Positions 33,501-43,632 of a DNA stretch of 64,000 nt are shown in pieces; positions within the stretch are counted from its first letter, which is position 1, and the number at the start of each line of letters is the position of its first letter. The stretch is taken from contig NC_089867.1 in the NCBI RefSeq assembly GCF_036373705.1, positions 24,385,323-24,449,322 of the forward strand. The letters run 5' to 3'. A program made the position numbers and the translations under genes. This DNA comes from Amia ocellicauda. Its lineage: Eukaryota; Chordata; Actinopteri; Amiiformes; Amiidae. A model generated the notes under the pieces. The model made no database searches, was not told the origin of the DNA, and was given only the letters and a program-made list of their open reading frames with translations.

Positions 33501-36500
33501 AAACAGCGTGAATTGAGTCCAAATACAGTAAAAGGTGGCAATATCGAAGCTCTGGCAGCAGGCTGAAGCTCTTGACAACTTTGGAGGCCTCATGGAAAAT
33601 GTCTAAGTTGAACAAAAGGTTGACCAAGAAAGATTTTTATTTGGGAAGTAACTGATATTCTGAGCCGTATGTATTTATCTAAATGAGTCACGAACATAAT
33701 CCTAACATTGTGCAGAAAAGCAGATGATACTCTGGAGTGTGGGGGGAAATTTCAACTCAGAAACTGGAACTTGTGTACAACTTTAGGTGTTAATTTCTAT
33801 TGAAACCTGTTTCAATTACTTCAAGAAACCCCCCATCTATTGTTCTTGAGTCGACTGTGGTTCAAAACAGCTCGAAGGTGCAGATTTGTTTTTCCTTCCA
33901 CTGTGAGCTGTGATCGCACATCTGTCTCGAGTGATTCAATATCTAGGGGTGCTTGTTTTCTGGCATCTATTTATTCTTGATATTTGTGTCTCCGAATTGT
34001 TGACGTGGCGCTATGTTTGAGTCATGGTGCTCAGCAGACGCGTTTCTGAATAGTTTGCTTTGTTTGTGTGTCTGTGTTGTCTCCGCAGGGTCAGCATCCC
34101 ACTCTCCACTCTGCTCCCAGCATACCGATACAAGGCCCACCGCCGCCGCAGTTTCGGGCCCTCGGATAGCCTGGGGTTGCCATCTGTGAGTCGAGTCCCG
34201 GCGTGCCTAGCCACACCTGTTTTTCCAAGCAGTTTCACACCTGTTCTGCTCACCTGTGGCTATTGCAATGCAACGTTCTCACGCACATCCAAAAACTAAC
34301 ATAAGCATTAAAGCCCTCTTTGAAAGCTTTATACAGTGAGGGGAAAAAGTATTTGATCCCCTGCTGATTTTGTACGTTCGCCCACTGACAAAGAAATGAT
34401 CAGTCTATAATTTTAATGGTAGGTGTATTTTAACAGTGAGAGACAGAATAACAACAAAACAATCCAGAAAAACGCATTTCAAAAAAGTTATCAATTGATT
34501 TGCATGTTAATGAGGGAAATAAGTATTTGACCCCTTCGACTTAGTACTTGGTGGCAAAACCCTTGTTGGCAATCACAGAGGTCAGACGTTTCTTGTAGTT
34601 GGCCACCAGGTTTGCACACATCTCAGGAGGGATTTTGTCCCACTCCTCTTTGCAGATCCTCTCCAAGTCATTAAGGTTTCGAGGCTGACGTTTGGCAACT
34701 CGAACCTTCAGCTCCCTCCACAGATTTTCTATGGGATTAAGGTCTGGAGACTGGCTAGGCCTCTCCAGGACCATAATGTGCTTCTTCTTGAGCCACTCCT
34801 TTGTTGCCTTGGCTGTGTGTTGTGGGTCATTGTCATGCTGGAATACCCATCCACGACCCATTTTCAATGCGCTGGCTGAGGGAAGGAGGTTCTCACCCAA
34901 GATTTGACGGTACATGGCCCCGTCCATCGTCCCTTTGATGCGGTGCCGTTGTCCTGTCCCCTTAGCAGAAAAACACCCCCAAAGCATAATGTTTCCACCT
35001 CCATGTTTGACGGTGGGGATGGTGTTCTTGGGGTCATTCCTCCTCCTCCAAACACGGCGAGTTGAGTTGATGCCAAAGAGCTCGATTTTGGTCTCATCTG
35101 ACCACAACACTTTCACCCAGTTCTCCTCTGAATCATTCAGATGTTCATTGGCAAACTTCAGACGGGCCTGTACATGTGCTTTCTTGAGCAGGGGGACCTT
35201 GCGGACGCTGCAGGATTTCAGTCCTTCACGGCGTAGTGTGTTACCAATTGTTTTCTTGGTGACTATGGTCCCAGCTGCCTTGAGATCATTAACAAGATCC
35301 TCCCGTGTAGTTCTGGGCTGATTCCTCACCGTTCTCATGATCATTGAAACTCCACGAGGTGAGATCTTGCATGGAGCCCCAGACCGAGGGAGACTGACAG
35401 TTATTTTGCGTTTCTTCCATTTGCGAATAATTGCACCAACTGTTGTCACCTTCTCACCAAGCTGCTTGGCGATGGTCTTGTAGCCCATTCCAGCCTTGTG
35501 TAGGTCTACATTCTTGTCCCTGACAACCTTGGACAGCTCTTTGGTCTTGGCCATGGTGGAGAGTTTGGAATCTGATTGATTGATTGCTTCTGTGGACAGG
35601 TGTCTTTTATACAGGTAACGAGCTGAGATTAGGAGAGTCCCTTTAAGAGAGTCTCAGCTCGTTACCTGTATAAAAGACACCTGGGAGCCAGAAATCTTGC
35701 TGATTGATAGGGGATCAAATACTTATTTCCCTCATTAACATGCAAATCAATGTATTACTTTTTTGAAATGTCTTTTTCTGGATTTTTTTGTTGTTATTCT
35801 GTCTCTCACTGTTAAAATACATCTACCATTAAAATTATAGACTGATCATTTCTTTGTCAGTGGGCAAACGTACAAAATCAGCAGGGGATCAAATACTTTT
35901 TTCCCTCACTGTAGGAGGATTTTCCTTGTACCACCTAAACCAAATAAACATTAGGTGCTCTAACATTAAGTTCAATCACCGTCTCTGAACCAGACAGTTA
36001 TTTGTTAATTTTATGTTACTCTGTTTCAAATTAAATCTGTGACATTCTTTTAACTTCCTGCCAAAGCTTTAATAGATAACTGTCCTTAACAGTCAATTTT
36101 AGTGATGTAAAACAGCTGGTTTCACTCTGATTTCCATGTAAATTCTTTCAGTGTGAATACAATATGATAATGTAACTTCAGTATAAAAAAACAAATATGA
36201 CTTCTAAGAGTGCAAATCTATATATATAATTTTTATTTATTTAATTAATTATTTATTTATTTTTTCTTGGCAGATGCCCTTATCCAGGGTGACTTACAAA
36301 ATAAGTGCAATACAAAGTGCAAGAATACAATTAAGTACAAGGCATCAAACATTACAAATTCAAATTCAAATTCACATTAAACAGAGCAATTCATAATGTA
36401 TAATACATTTTACAACTTCCAGTTTACACAGGTAAGTACAGAAGAAGAAGAAGTGAAGAAGTGTCTCCTGTTTTCTGTCTTGAATGACTATCTGAGAGCA

Positions 36501-39500
36501 GGAGGAAACCGTGTCATAAAAATCTGCATCGCAGCACACAAAGTAGTGTTTTACTTACATTAATGACTAGTTTAGTGCACACGATCATAAGAACATAAGA
36601 AAGTGTCCAATCGAGAGGAGGCCATTCGCCCCATCGTGCTCGTTTGGTGTCCATTAATAACTAAGTGATCAAGGATCCTATCCAGTCTGTTTTTGAATGT
36701 TCCCAAATTGTCTCTTCAGCCACATCGCTGGGGAGTTTGTTCAGGTTGTGACGCCTCTCTGTGTGAAGAAGTGTCTCCTGTTTTCTGTCCTGAATGCCTT
36801 GAAGCCCAATTTCCATTTGTGTCCCGGGTGCGTGTGTTCCCGCTGATCTGGAAAAGCTCCTCTGGTTTGATGTGGTCGATGCCTTTCATGATTTTGAAGA
36901 CTTGGATCAAGTCCCCACGTAGTCTCCTCTGTTCCAGGGTGAAAAGGTTCAGGTCCTCAGTCTCTCAGTAGGACATTCCCTTCAGACCTGGAATAAGTCT
37001 GGTTGCTCTCCTCTGAACTGCCTCTAGAGCAGCGATATCTTTCTTGAAGTGTGGTGCCCAGAACATAGATAAAGGCATCCCTCAAATGAATCTCATTGAC
37101 AGGGTTTTGTTTCGGTCCGCAGCACTGTTTGTCCGGCTTGTCCAGCACCACGACACCGGCTGCTCCGAGGGTGAGCAGTCTGGACCTGCGCAGCTCTCTG
37201 GAAACCGAGGTGTCAACGGGGCCTCCCACAGCAGACCAGGTGAGGGACATCGGCCCCCGCTTTCTCCTTTTGTTCACTCCGATTCACTCGCAGCAGTCAG
37301 TCGGGGCTGAGGCGTGATCCCCTTCGGAGCCATCGTCTCTGTTTTTAAACAGGGCAGGGTGTCGACAGAGTGCTGAGTCATTCCAAACCGGTCAAGGTGC
37401 CCAATTCTCCTGGCCCCTTTTTTTCTTCCCTCTGCCTGTTAACACCCAAGCTAGTGATTTGAGTAGGTTTTCTATTCAGGGCTTTAATTGGTAGATTCCC
37501 GAGAACTCTTTGTTGGTGGTCCATCATTTTCGACTTAAGCCCCCAGTTAGAGCGAATTTCTGCAAACCTCCTCAGACTTGTCATGCACCGGAGCCTTTTC
37601 AAAGTCTTGGCGTTGTTCCCACAGGTACAATCCAGCCTTATCTCTCCTCCGCTGTTGACATTTTCAAAGGCAAAGCAGACGCAGGCGAGCTCGGGTTAGA
37701 TCAGTGGGAGCTAGAAATGTCAACAACACGAGCTTTCGGTGTTATAGTCTTATTTTTTTCAAAAGCCCGCAAAACGTAGGCCTTTTGTGGTTTGCCTGTG
37801 TTTTATACAGTGTGTCAAATGCTTTACTGAACTCCTGGCTTCTAAGGCAAAGGTTCTTGCATTGTCCTCAATGTCATATGGTGAATGTTTATACACATCT
37901 CCGGTGGCGGTGTCATTGTTTGATTGATAGGCCAACGGAGCACTGGCAGTTTTGGATTCTTCTCGTATTCCCAGTTTTGTAAAGAATTACAATAAACCCT
38001 ATACATCGATCAGCCATAACATTATGACCACTGACAGGTGAAGTGAATAGCACTGATAATCTCGTTATCATGGCGCCTGTCAGTGGGTGGGAAATATTAG
38101 GCAGCAAGTGAACAGTTTGTCCTCAACGTTGATGTGTTAGAAGCAGGAAAAACGGGCAGCGTAAGGATCTGAGCGACTTTGACAAGGGCCAAATTGTGAT
38201 GGCTAGACGACTGGGTCAGAGCATCTCCAAAACTGCAGCTCTTGTGGGGTGTTCCCGGTCTGCAGTGGTCAGTACCGATCAAAAGTGGTCCAAGGAAGGA
38301 AAAACGGTGAACCGGTGACAGGGTCATGGGTGGCCAAGGCTCACTGATGCACGTGGGGAGTGAAGGCTGGCCCGTGTGGTCTGATCCAACAGACGAACTA
38401 CTGCAGCTCAAATTGCTGAAAAAGTGAATGCTGGTTTGATAGAAAGGTGTCAGAACACACAGTGCATGGCAGTTTGTTGCGTATGGGGCTGCGTAGCCGC
38501 AGACCAGTCAGGGTGCCCATGCTGACCCCTGTCCACTGCCGAAAGCGCCTACAATGGGCACGTGAGCATCAGAACTGGACCACGGAGCAATGGAAGAAGG
38601 TGGCCTGGTCTGATGAATCACGAGTTCAAGGTGTTGACTTGGCTTCCAAATTCCCCAGATCTCAATCCAATCGAACATCTGTGGGATGTGCTGGACAAAC
38701 AAGTCCAATCCATGGAGGCCTTGCAACTTACAGGACTTAAAGGATCTGCTGCTGACGTCTTGGTGCCAGATACCACAGCACACCTTCAGAGGTCTAGTGG
38801 AGTCCATGCCTCGACGGGTCAGGGCTGTTTTGGTGGCAAAAGGGGGACCTACACAATATTAGGCAGGTGGTCATAATGTTATGGCTGATCGGTGTATATG
38901 CTAAAGTGTCACAGGACATCGTTGACTGGTTTTCACCCCAGTGGAGAGAACTCGAATGTAGAATTTGAACTTCCTTTTTTGTGCCATGGAAGTATAACGA
39001 TAATTCACATGATTTTGGAAAATGTGAGACAGCCCAGGCTTTGTGATCACTGTTAAGAAGTGTTAACCTCGTCTGGAGTAAAGCTTAATTATTTAGTCAC
39101 TGTAACACAAGAGGATTTCTCGACAATGCATTTGTATGGCTGAACATGTGACGCTGATGTGTCAGACTGAATTCTGGGAAGTGGATCTAAAATATTGTGT
39201 TTGGAAGCTTCTACTGCCACGTCTGACTACAATCGCATTTCTAACAGTTGGGTATGACTCGGATGAACCTCCACGTTTGATGCATGGATCGATGCAATAA
39301 TGGACTGTCCCCCAGAAGCCTATCATTGGCTGACAACAGACTACGCGGTTAGATGGCTCATTACTGATTGTACAAAATAAAACAGTTTACACCATAATAT
39401 TATTGTACACTTGAACACGTTGTATATTCAGCAGAAGGCTTAAAACGTCATACAAATTCGATCGTTATCGGACATCTGTGCACACCGACGCTCATGTACA

Positions 39501-39706
39501 GGAAGATTGGGTCAGGCTAACCTGCTGTGCGTCTGTCTGTCTGTGCGTCTTTCCAGGAGCTGTCGGTGTCGAGAGTCGCAGGCAGCCGGCGTTCTGACGA
39601 CCTGTTAAACGTGTCCCGCCTGGCAAGGTACCACTTCCAGCTGCTGGACCAAAGGCGGGGTTTCACCCAGGACAAACCTCACAGCACGGCCTACCCTGTG
39701 TACTGA
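24331..39706 (+). CDS. miip: MIIP, migration and invasion inhibitory protein (ten coding exons)
   Basis: Exons 24331-24588, 24688-24823, 25140-25342, 29896-29998, 30525-30636, 31579-31658, 31959-32085, 34089-34185, 37123-37239 and 39557-39706 join in phase through GT-AG introns to 1383 nt, 460 residues plus stop. I recognise MIIP from several conserved words: YDWIAG (about 229-234), the FF..I..FR..N.(D/E)EC stretch after it, [15 protein letters not shown] with CPVC (298-322), and RVSIPLS....RRRSF (about 340-362). Human MIIP is a cytoplasmic inhibitor of cell migration reported to bind IGFBP2 and HDAC6. The N-terminus ([18 protein letters not shown]) is a short leucine-rich helix. The family is usually about 390 residues; the extra length here is mostly in the low-complexity exons 2-4. 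The start at 24331 aligns with the human start. The TNF receptor lies downstream, as in human. Confidence 0.9.
24688..24823 (+). CDS. miip: miip exon 3
   Basis: Residues 87-131 plus one base, using the donor GTGAGA at 24824. A weaker donor, GTACGA at 24911, would extend the exon by 87 nt (29 residues) in the same phase, without stops. Both are viable, so the exon end is uncertain. The sequence is low-complexity and poorly conserved. Confidence 0.65.
25140..25342 (+). CDS. miip: miip exon 4
   Basis: Completes codon 132 and encodes residues 133-199 ([19 protein letters not shown] ... [15 protein letters not shown]). The KPILLTP motif corresponds to the conserved segment ahead of the central domain. 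Acceptor GTTGTCCCTCAG, donor GTGAGA, phase 0. Confidence 0.8.
25461..25527 (+). repeat. 67-bp direct repeat, left copy
   Basis: Identical to 26939-27005. Starts TTTATTTTTCTCTGCTCCTT and ends ATCTTCCTTGTTT. Contains a splice-like unit: CTGCTCCTTCCAG, 27 nt, then GTAATC. It flanks the inserted block like a long target duplication. Confidence 0.9.
25485..25511 (+). other. Candidate 27-nt microexon, copy 1
   Basis: Pyrimidine-rich acceptor (TCTGCTCCTTCCAG) and donor (CAG|GTAATC) bracket 27 nt reading ARFISLYMQ in phase 0. That matches the phase-0 end of exon 4 and phase-0 start of exon 5. MIIP also makes sense without it, so it may be a chance splice-like sequence. Confidence 0.25.
25529..26940 (+). 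repeat. 1.4-kb duplicated block, intron-4 copy
   Basis: Near-identical to 32286-33709, sharing four identical open frames. The only length difference I noticed is that it lacks 12 bp (about 25689) present in the other copy. It contains an older SINE-like tail (TTTCTACAGCTGGGTTTGTA..). It is bounded by the 67-bp direct repeats. No terminal inverted repeats are seen. Confidence 0.92.
26939..27005 (+). repeat. 67-bp direct repeat, right copy
   Basis: Second copy of 25461-25527, starting at the right junction of the duplicated block (two T bases shared by block and repeat). It carries a second copy of the candidate microexon (26963-26989). Confidence 0.9.
29896..29998 (+). CDS. miip: miip exon 5
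   Basis: Residues 200-233 plus one base ([18 protein letters not shown] .. [10 protein letters not shown]). GYDWIAG is a hallmark of MIIP proteins. Acceptor GGCTGTTTCAG, donor GTATGG. Confidence 0.9.
29999..30524 (+). other. miip intron 5
   Basis: 526 bp with a short CT run (30162-30175); nothing else supported. Confidence 0.7.
30525..30636 (+). CDS. miip: miip exon 6
   Basis: Completes codon 234 and encodes residues 235-270 ([20 protein letters not shown] .. [11 protein letters not shown]), plus two bases of 271. The donor is CA|GTAAGA at 30637, so the apparent in-frame stop just after CAG is part of the intron. Confidence 0.9.
30637..31578 (+). other. miip intron 6
   Basis: Contains a T run (about 31047-31059) and a CT-rich then GA-rich low-complexity patch near 31100-31200. 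No gene. Confidence 0.6.
31579..31658 (+). CDS. miip: miip exon 7
   Basis: 80 nt: completes codon 271, encodes residues 272-297 ([19 protein letters not shown] .. DSHQ) and the first base of Cys298. Acceptor TTTGCTTTCGCAG, donor GTACGG. Short but in phase on both sides. Confidence 0.82.
31680..31765. repeat. Short tandem duplication with TG tracts
   Basis: Two 28-30-bp units (AGGGATAGTGCGTTTCTGAG and AGGGAGAGTGCATTTCTGAG) between short TG runs, just inside miip intron 7. Confidence 0.75.
31959..32085 (+). CDS. miip: miip exon 8
   Basis: Residues 298-339 plus two bases ([19 protein letters not shown], then [12 protein letters not shown], then PAFIR across the junction). With exon 7 it forms a C-x2-C ... 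C-x2-C pair (298, 301, 319, 322). Acceptor CTCATCTACAG, donor GTATAC. Confidence 0.92.
32086..34088 (+). other. miip intron 8
   Basis: Holds the other copy of the 1.4-kb block (32286-33709). The remainder is unique sequence. Confidence 0.7.
32286..33709 (+). repeat. 1.4-kb duplicated block, intron-8 copy
   Basis: The partner of 25529-26940. It keeps a 12-bp segment (about 32445-32456, around TTGGCAGATGTC) that matches the consensus start of the dispersed GGCAGATGCCC repeat, so this copy looks closer to the ancestral form. No flanking direct repeats are seen here. Confidence 0.92.
34089..34185 (+). CDS. miip: miip exon 9
   Basis: Completes Arg340, then encodes residues 341-372 ([20 protein letters not shown] .. 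SDSLGLPS), a strongly conserved MIIP segment. Acceptor GTTGTCTCCGCAG, donor GTGAGT, phase 0. Confidence 0.92.
34541..35554 (-). CDS. Tc1 transposase (337 residues, DD34E)
   Basis: DDE transposase that cuts out and reinserts Tc1 elements at TA sites. The N-terminal part (about 1-115) has the paired-type helix-turn-helix regions ([20 protein letters not shown]; later [12 protein letters not shown]). The catalytic triad is visible: Asp153 (WSDETK), Asp241 ([10 protein letters not shown]) and Glu276 (DLNPIENLW), with exactly 34 residues between the last two. [11 protein letters not shown] glycine-rich box lies at 185-194. Full family length (about 340), no frameshift or stop. Start at the Met following the CACCATGG context. 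It lies antisense inside miip intron 9. Isolated substitutions relative to the other copy (for instance Asn for Ile at 15, Arg for Trp at 264) might affect activity. Confidence 0.93.
   Translation of the reverse strand: MAKTKELSKVVRDKNVDLHKAGMGYKTIAKQLGEKVTTVGAIIRKWKKRKITVSLPRSGAPCKISPRGVSMIMRTVRNQPRTTREDLVNDLKAAGTIVTKKTIGNTLRREGLKSCSVRKVPLLKKAHVQARLKFANEHLNDSEENWVKVLWSDETKIELFGINSTRRVWRRRNDPKNTIPTVKHGGGNIMLWGCFSAKGTGQRHRIKGTMDGAMYRQILGENLLPSASALKMGRGWVFQHDNDPQHTAKATKEWLKKKHIMVLERPSQSPDLNPIENLWRELKVRVAKRQPRNLNDLERICKEEWDKIPPEMCANLVANYKKRLTSVIANKGFATKY
35597..35683. repeat. 32-bp hairpin inside the Tc1 element
   Basis: 35597-35628 (CAGGTGTCTTTTATACAGGT...) is an exact inverted repeat of 35652-35683, separated by 23 bp. 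Each arm contains TATAAAAG on one strand, pointing outward in opposite directions. It lies upstream of the transposase ATG, so it may be part of the element's promoter or 5' UTR. Confidence 0.9.
36269..36441 (+). repeat. Interspersed repeat (GGCAGATGCCCTTATCCAGG family), copy 2
   Basis: Same start and same GTTTACACAGGTAAGTACAG end as 23603-23778, preceded by a TTTA-rich run. Differs by a few substitutions and small indels. Confidence 0.7.
36443..37075. repeat. Unclassified interspersed repeat
   Basis: Begins (about 36586) CATAAGAACATAAGAAAGTG, with GAGGAGGCCATTCGCCCC following, and continues to GCAGCGATATCTTTCTTGAA. I recall this family as frequent in non-teleost ray-finned fish genomes, but I do not know its class. 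A second fragment of its middle (AGAAGTGTCTCCTGTTTTCT) precedes it at about 36453-36480. It has many stops in all frames. Confidence 0.6.
37123..37239 (+). CDS. miip: miip exon 10
   Basis: Residues 373-411 ([19 protein letters not shown] .. TGPPTADQ), 39 complete codons. The opening HCL after LPS matches the human order. Acceptor GTTTCGGTCCGCAG, donor GTGAGG. Confidence 0.85.
37240..39556 (+). other. miip intron 10
   Basis: Contains the internally deleted Tc1 derivative (38002-38896); the rest is unique and AT-leaning. Confidence 0.7.
38002..38896 (+). mobile_element. Internally deleted Tc1 derivative, copy A (895 bp)
   Basis: Ends read TACATCGATCAGCCATAACA and, inverted, TACACCGATCAGCCATAACA, with TA duplications at 38000-38001 and 38897-38898. 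The inside keeps transposase-derived sequence (..[20 protein letters not shown], then WSDES), but the middle of the catalytic domain is gone: GAATCACG joins directly to AGTTCAAGGTGTTGACTTGG ahead of the [14 protein letters not shown] block. The join shifts frame, so no transposase is made. The same breakpoint occurs in the copies at 23793 and 42759. Confidence 0.9.
39557..39706 (+). CDS. miip: miip exon 11 (last coding exon)
   Basis: Residues 412-460 and the TGA at 39704-39706 ([17 protein letters not shown] .. STAYPVY). Acceptor GTGCGTCTTTCCAG. The C-terminus is rich in Arg and Ser and differs from human, where the tail is Pro-rich. Confidence 0.85.
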   Translation, partial: ELSVSRVAGSRRSDDLLNVSRLARYHFQLLDQRRGFTQDKPHSTAYPVY

Positions 39707-40073
39707 CCTCCACACACGGACACGCCACCACACCGACCTCAATCATTGTTCTTCCAAACCCCTTTTTGAACAGTATACCTGAATCATTCAGCCAGTAAAT
39801 TGCACTACTCCATAATGCATATTGAAATATAACGTTAATAAGACCTGACGGGGGTGCCCTGTCACGTTGAGGACGCAGGTTGGATCAGGTTCATTTGGTG
39901 TAATTGCTGCGTATCTTTCGGTGTGCTCATCAGCCGAGTAAAGGTCAGTCTTGACTGAAACCGTTCTATGTTAATTGTGACCTTTTCAGATGTTATGTAA
40001 TGTTTTGAAGTCGACTACTGTCAAGAACTTGAACGGGTGCAAACCTTTAAGGATTCTTTGTTTTTAACGTGGT

Positions 40074-40079
40074 AATAAA
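40074..40079 (+). terminator. Probable miip polyadenylation signal (AATAAA)
   Basis: The first canonical AATAAA after the miip stop, 0.37 kb downstream, followed by TG-rich sequence. Confidence 0.55.
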
Positions 40080-40099
40080 TCATCCTGGTTGGCCGTAAT

Positions 40100-42758
40100 G
40101 TGAAACTGCAGTTATCACGAATCTCCCTCGGGACATTCAGCATTTTGTCTGAGTGTTTCCTCCTCCTGTGTAACATTCCTCAGAAGCGCAGATTGTCATT
40201 TCCTGTGTCATCTGGCGTGCTTCAGGAATTACACGCCTGTACAGTCATGGCTTCGGGCCTAGAGATTTTGACAGTAAAGACAGTTTGAAGTCACTCTCAC
40301 ATCTCTGCAGCAAATGCAGAGATTTTGCCTGCTTTGCTCTTTTCATGCCGCAATCTAAGAGCTGTAAGAATGTATCAATGATCGCTGCGTGTCCATTCGA
40401 TGCAGTTTTGCTCGGTAGCCGGCCTCTTCCCTCGTACAAATTAAGATCCATGGCAGCACTGATGGGTATGAATGCAGGGTCCTCAGCGAATGGCACAGGT
40501 GAGTATGGGAGTTCAGCCTGCCCTCAAACTGTAGGAAGAAAACAGACTTGGGGACTGGTCCTATGTACTCAGTGTGTACTAAGTATTTGTTAATTTGTGT
40601 GTGATTGTGGTTGACTGGGGAGGGGGGGGTGGGGAAATAAGACACCTTATTCTTGTGTAACACTAAAGAATAAGTTAAGCAGAGGTGTAGGCAGGTTTCT
40701 GTCCAGCCTCCCGGGTTGCAGACGTGCCGGGGACGGCGACTCTGTTTATGGTTCGAGTTACCGGCGCTCCCGCACTTCAGAGAAGAGCTGATGTGAATGA
40801 GGAGAAACGCAAGTTGCCAGTTAGTCCCGGCAGGGCTCGGCTGGACCAGTAATACAAGTCATGAGGCTGACGTGCTCCAATTCGGTGGCGTTTCACACTT
40901 TACATAACTGCCTCTTGGTTTTCTGATAAATGAAAGGATCAGCTAATATGCAAAGTCTCACTCGATGCGCAGATTATCTTTCAGTCTTACTTTGAGAATG
41001 ACTGGGCCTGTTTCGCTATGAGCAATGAGCTCGGGCTGTTTTAACTATTACCCGGAAAAACATGTCAATAAGAAGTTGGATTTATTTATTTTGCTATCTG
41101 TTTGTGTTTTCTTTGGTTTAAAATATTAAAACCTCGGGGATGCCTTTGCCTCAGATGCTCTTCCTCCATAGCTGCAGAGGTAATGTGATTCTGACAGTGT
41201 CTGGTGAGCGCACACTTCCATTAAAGTCATTGGAGTCCGACTAAACATTTGGAATTCTGATTCATCTTCCGATAAGACCTTGTTTTTTAGACTAAGCAAA
41301 TGCTTACATGTTTGGCTTAATATCAAGTTTCAACTGGCACCTTCCCAATGTTTCATAGTTTTCCATGGCTGCTCCAGAAGGCATTCAGTAATTTTGTTTC
41401 ATAAATTAGTTCTACTCAACTTCCTAATAAGTGTGTCAGTGTTAGAATAAGTCTCAAATCTCAGTACTCTCTTCTATCACCTCCACTTGAAAAGATTTTA
41501 ACTGCTTTTAACTGTATAAACTGTAAATACTAATTCAAACTGGATTACTTGACCATGAATATTATGCAGTCTTGAGGCAATTGCATTCTGGTGATTTAGA
41601 TATCCTGGAGTAGTTTTACTGTGCCGTAAGACAACTTGCTTGAAACGCTCTGTTTAGAAAAAAAAGATGACGGCAGCTTGTTCTCCGGAACTATCGCTGG
41701 TGTACCAGAAACGTCTGGGGTTGATTGAGAATGATTAGAGCAAACTAAAGGAAAGGAAACAAACAAGGTTTTCTGACAAAAAGCATTTATGAATTGCTGT
41801 TCAAGCACAATGCACATATCTTGCCATTACTGATAACCTGTGTGTGTGTTGTGTGTTTTGCTTTCAGATTCTGAGTTGCAACATCTGTTTAAAAACGCAA
41901 ACCACAATTAATTATCTTTTCCAGTTTTTGTTTTTGTTGGTTTGTTTTTCATTCTGTGGCTTGATTTTTGTTTTTGTCTTTTGACCTGAATACCCCTATG
42001 GTCCACTCAGTCCCCATGAGCAGCGCATACATCAGCGCCCAGCATGTGTCAATGTGATTTTGAGTCACCAGATTCTGTGTGTGCTGCATGAGATCTCCTG
42101 ACACCATGACTTGCAACTCGATTCATCAGTCAGGCTCTATGGAACAGGGGGCTGAGTGCAGAGAATATGTGGTTTTAATATGAAAAGCATTAGCGGTGCA
42201 CTCGCAGGGCCTGCCTCTGCAACTGAACGGCACAGGTGAGGAACCTGCCAAAGAATCTCCTGCCCTCTTCTGAAGCCCTGCCTTCCCACCCCTCTGACAT
42301 GCGTCCCATAAGTTGTGCCCGGGGGGCTGCAAGCCATGTGGGCACGGCGAGGAGGTGCCAGGTGGCAGCTCATCTGTTGTGGGCGGTGAGGCACATGGGG
42401 CCTACTCACTGTGCGCGAGGTGTGTTGCGAAAAGGGACGCTGTGTGTGTCAAGCCTGTGTGTGTCAAGCCTGTGACTTATCTTGCCACGTTATATCTGTA
42501 CTCGCTTGTTTGCTTGTTGCTTTGTGGTTTTCAGGTTGTGACACAAACACTTCGGTGCATCTTCTGCAGAGGTTTCCTCCTCGGGTTCTTACAGACACGC
42601 GGCCATTAAACTAGGTGCTGCACAGAGCCCTGTCCCTGTCTGCCAATTTTATTCCTAGACAGCTTGCTGTTCTTTGTTAGTGGCCCCTGGGGACTGGAGT
42701 CGGGCAACCACCGATCTGATGCATTTCCGGACAATGTTGCACGACTGCATTTGAGATG
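40100..42758. other. Intergenic DNA
   Basis: No gene recognised. Open frames of up to about 100 codons occur on both strands but have no domain, no splice partners and no codon pattern. No transposon ends seen. Confidence 0.5.
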
Positions 42759-43630
42759 TACACCGATCAGCCATAACATTATGAGCACTGACAGGTGAAG
42801 TGAACAACACTGATCATCTCGTTATCATGGCACCTGTCAGTGGGTGGGATATATTAGGCAGCAAGTGAACATTTTGTCCTCAAAGTTGATGTGTTAGAAG
42901 CAGGAAAAATGGGCAGCGTAAGGATCTGAGCAACTTTGACAAGGGCCAAACTGTGATGACTTTGTCAGAGCATCTCCAAAACTGCAGCTCTTGTGAGGTG
43001 TTCCCGGTCTGCAGTGGTCAGTACCGATCAAAAGTGGTCCAAGGAAGGAAAAGCGGTGAACCGGCGACAGGGTCATGGGTGGCCAAGGCTCATTGATGCA
43101 CGTGGGGAGCGAAGCCTGGCCCGTGTGGTCCGATCCAACAGACGAGCTACTGAAACAGCTCAAACTGCTGAAAAAGTTAATGCTGGTTCTGATAGAAAGG
43201 TGTCAGAACACACAGTGCATGGCAGTTTGTTGCATATGGGGCTGCGTAGCCGCAGACCAGTCAGGGTGCCCATGCTGACCCCTGTCCACTGCTGAAAGCG
43301 CCTACAATGGGCACGTGAGCATCAGAACTGGACCACGGAGCAATGGAAGAAGGTGGCCTGGTCAGATGAATCATGAGTTCAGGGTGTTGACTTGTCCACC
43401 AAATTCCCCAGATCTCAGTCCAATCTGTGCTGGACAAACAAATCCGATCCATGGAGGCCCCACCTCACAACTTACAGGACTTAAAGGATCTGCTGCTGAC
43501 GTCTTGGTGCCAGATACCACAGCACACCTTCAGAGGTCTACTGGAGTCCATGCCTCGATGGCTCAGGCGGCAAAAGGGTGACCTACACAAGATTAGGCAG
43601 GTGGTCATAATGTTATGGCTGATCGGTGTA
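42759..43630 (+). mobile_element. Internally deleted Tc1 derivative, copy B (872 bp)
   Basis: Terminal repeats TACACCGATCAGCCATAACA at both ends, with TA at 43631-43632 on the right (the left TA has become TG). Same internal breakpoint as copy A (GAATCATG|AGTTCAGGGTG), plus a further small deletion within the DLNP-E-HLW block that removes the third catalytic residue. Confidence 0.9.
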
Positions 43631-43632
43631 TA

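Larger units (their letters stand above)
34334..35911 (-). mobile_element. Tc1/mariner transposon, apparently intact
   Basis: TA duplications at 34332-34333 and 35912-35913 flank ends reading CAGTGAGGG..CCCTCACTG. Long IR/DR-type inverted repeats surround a complete 337-codon transposase on the minus strand. A 32-bp hairpin lies in the 5' part. It shares its family and near-identical protein with the frame-broken copy at 16460-17965. The intact frame and matched ends indicate recent insertion; activity is not shown. Confidence 0.93.
34186..37122 (+). other. miip intron 9
   Basis: Mostly repeat-derived: the apparently intact Tc1 element (34334-35911), the second GGCAGATGCCC repeat (36269-36441), and an unclassified interspersed repeat (about 36586-37075) that ends only about 50 bp before exon 10. 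Confidence 0.75.
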
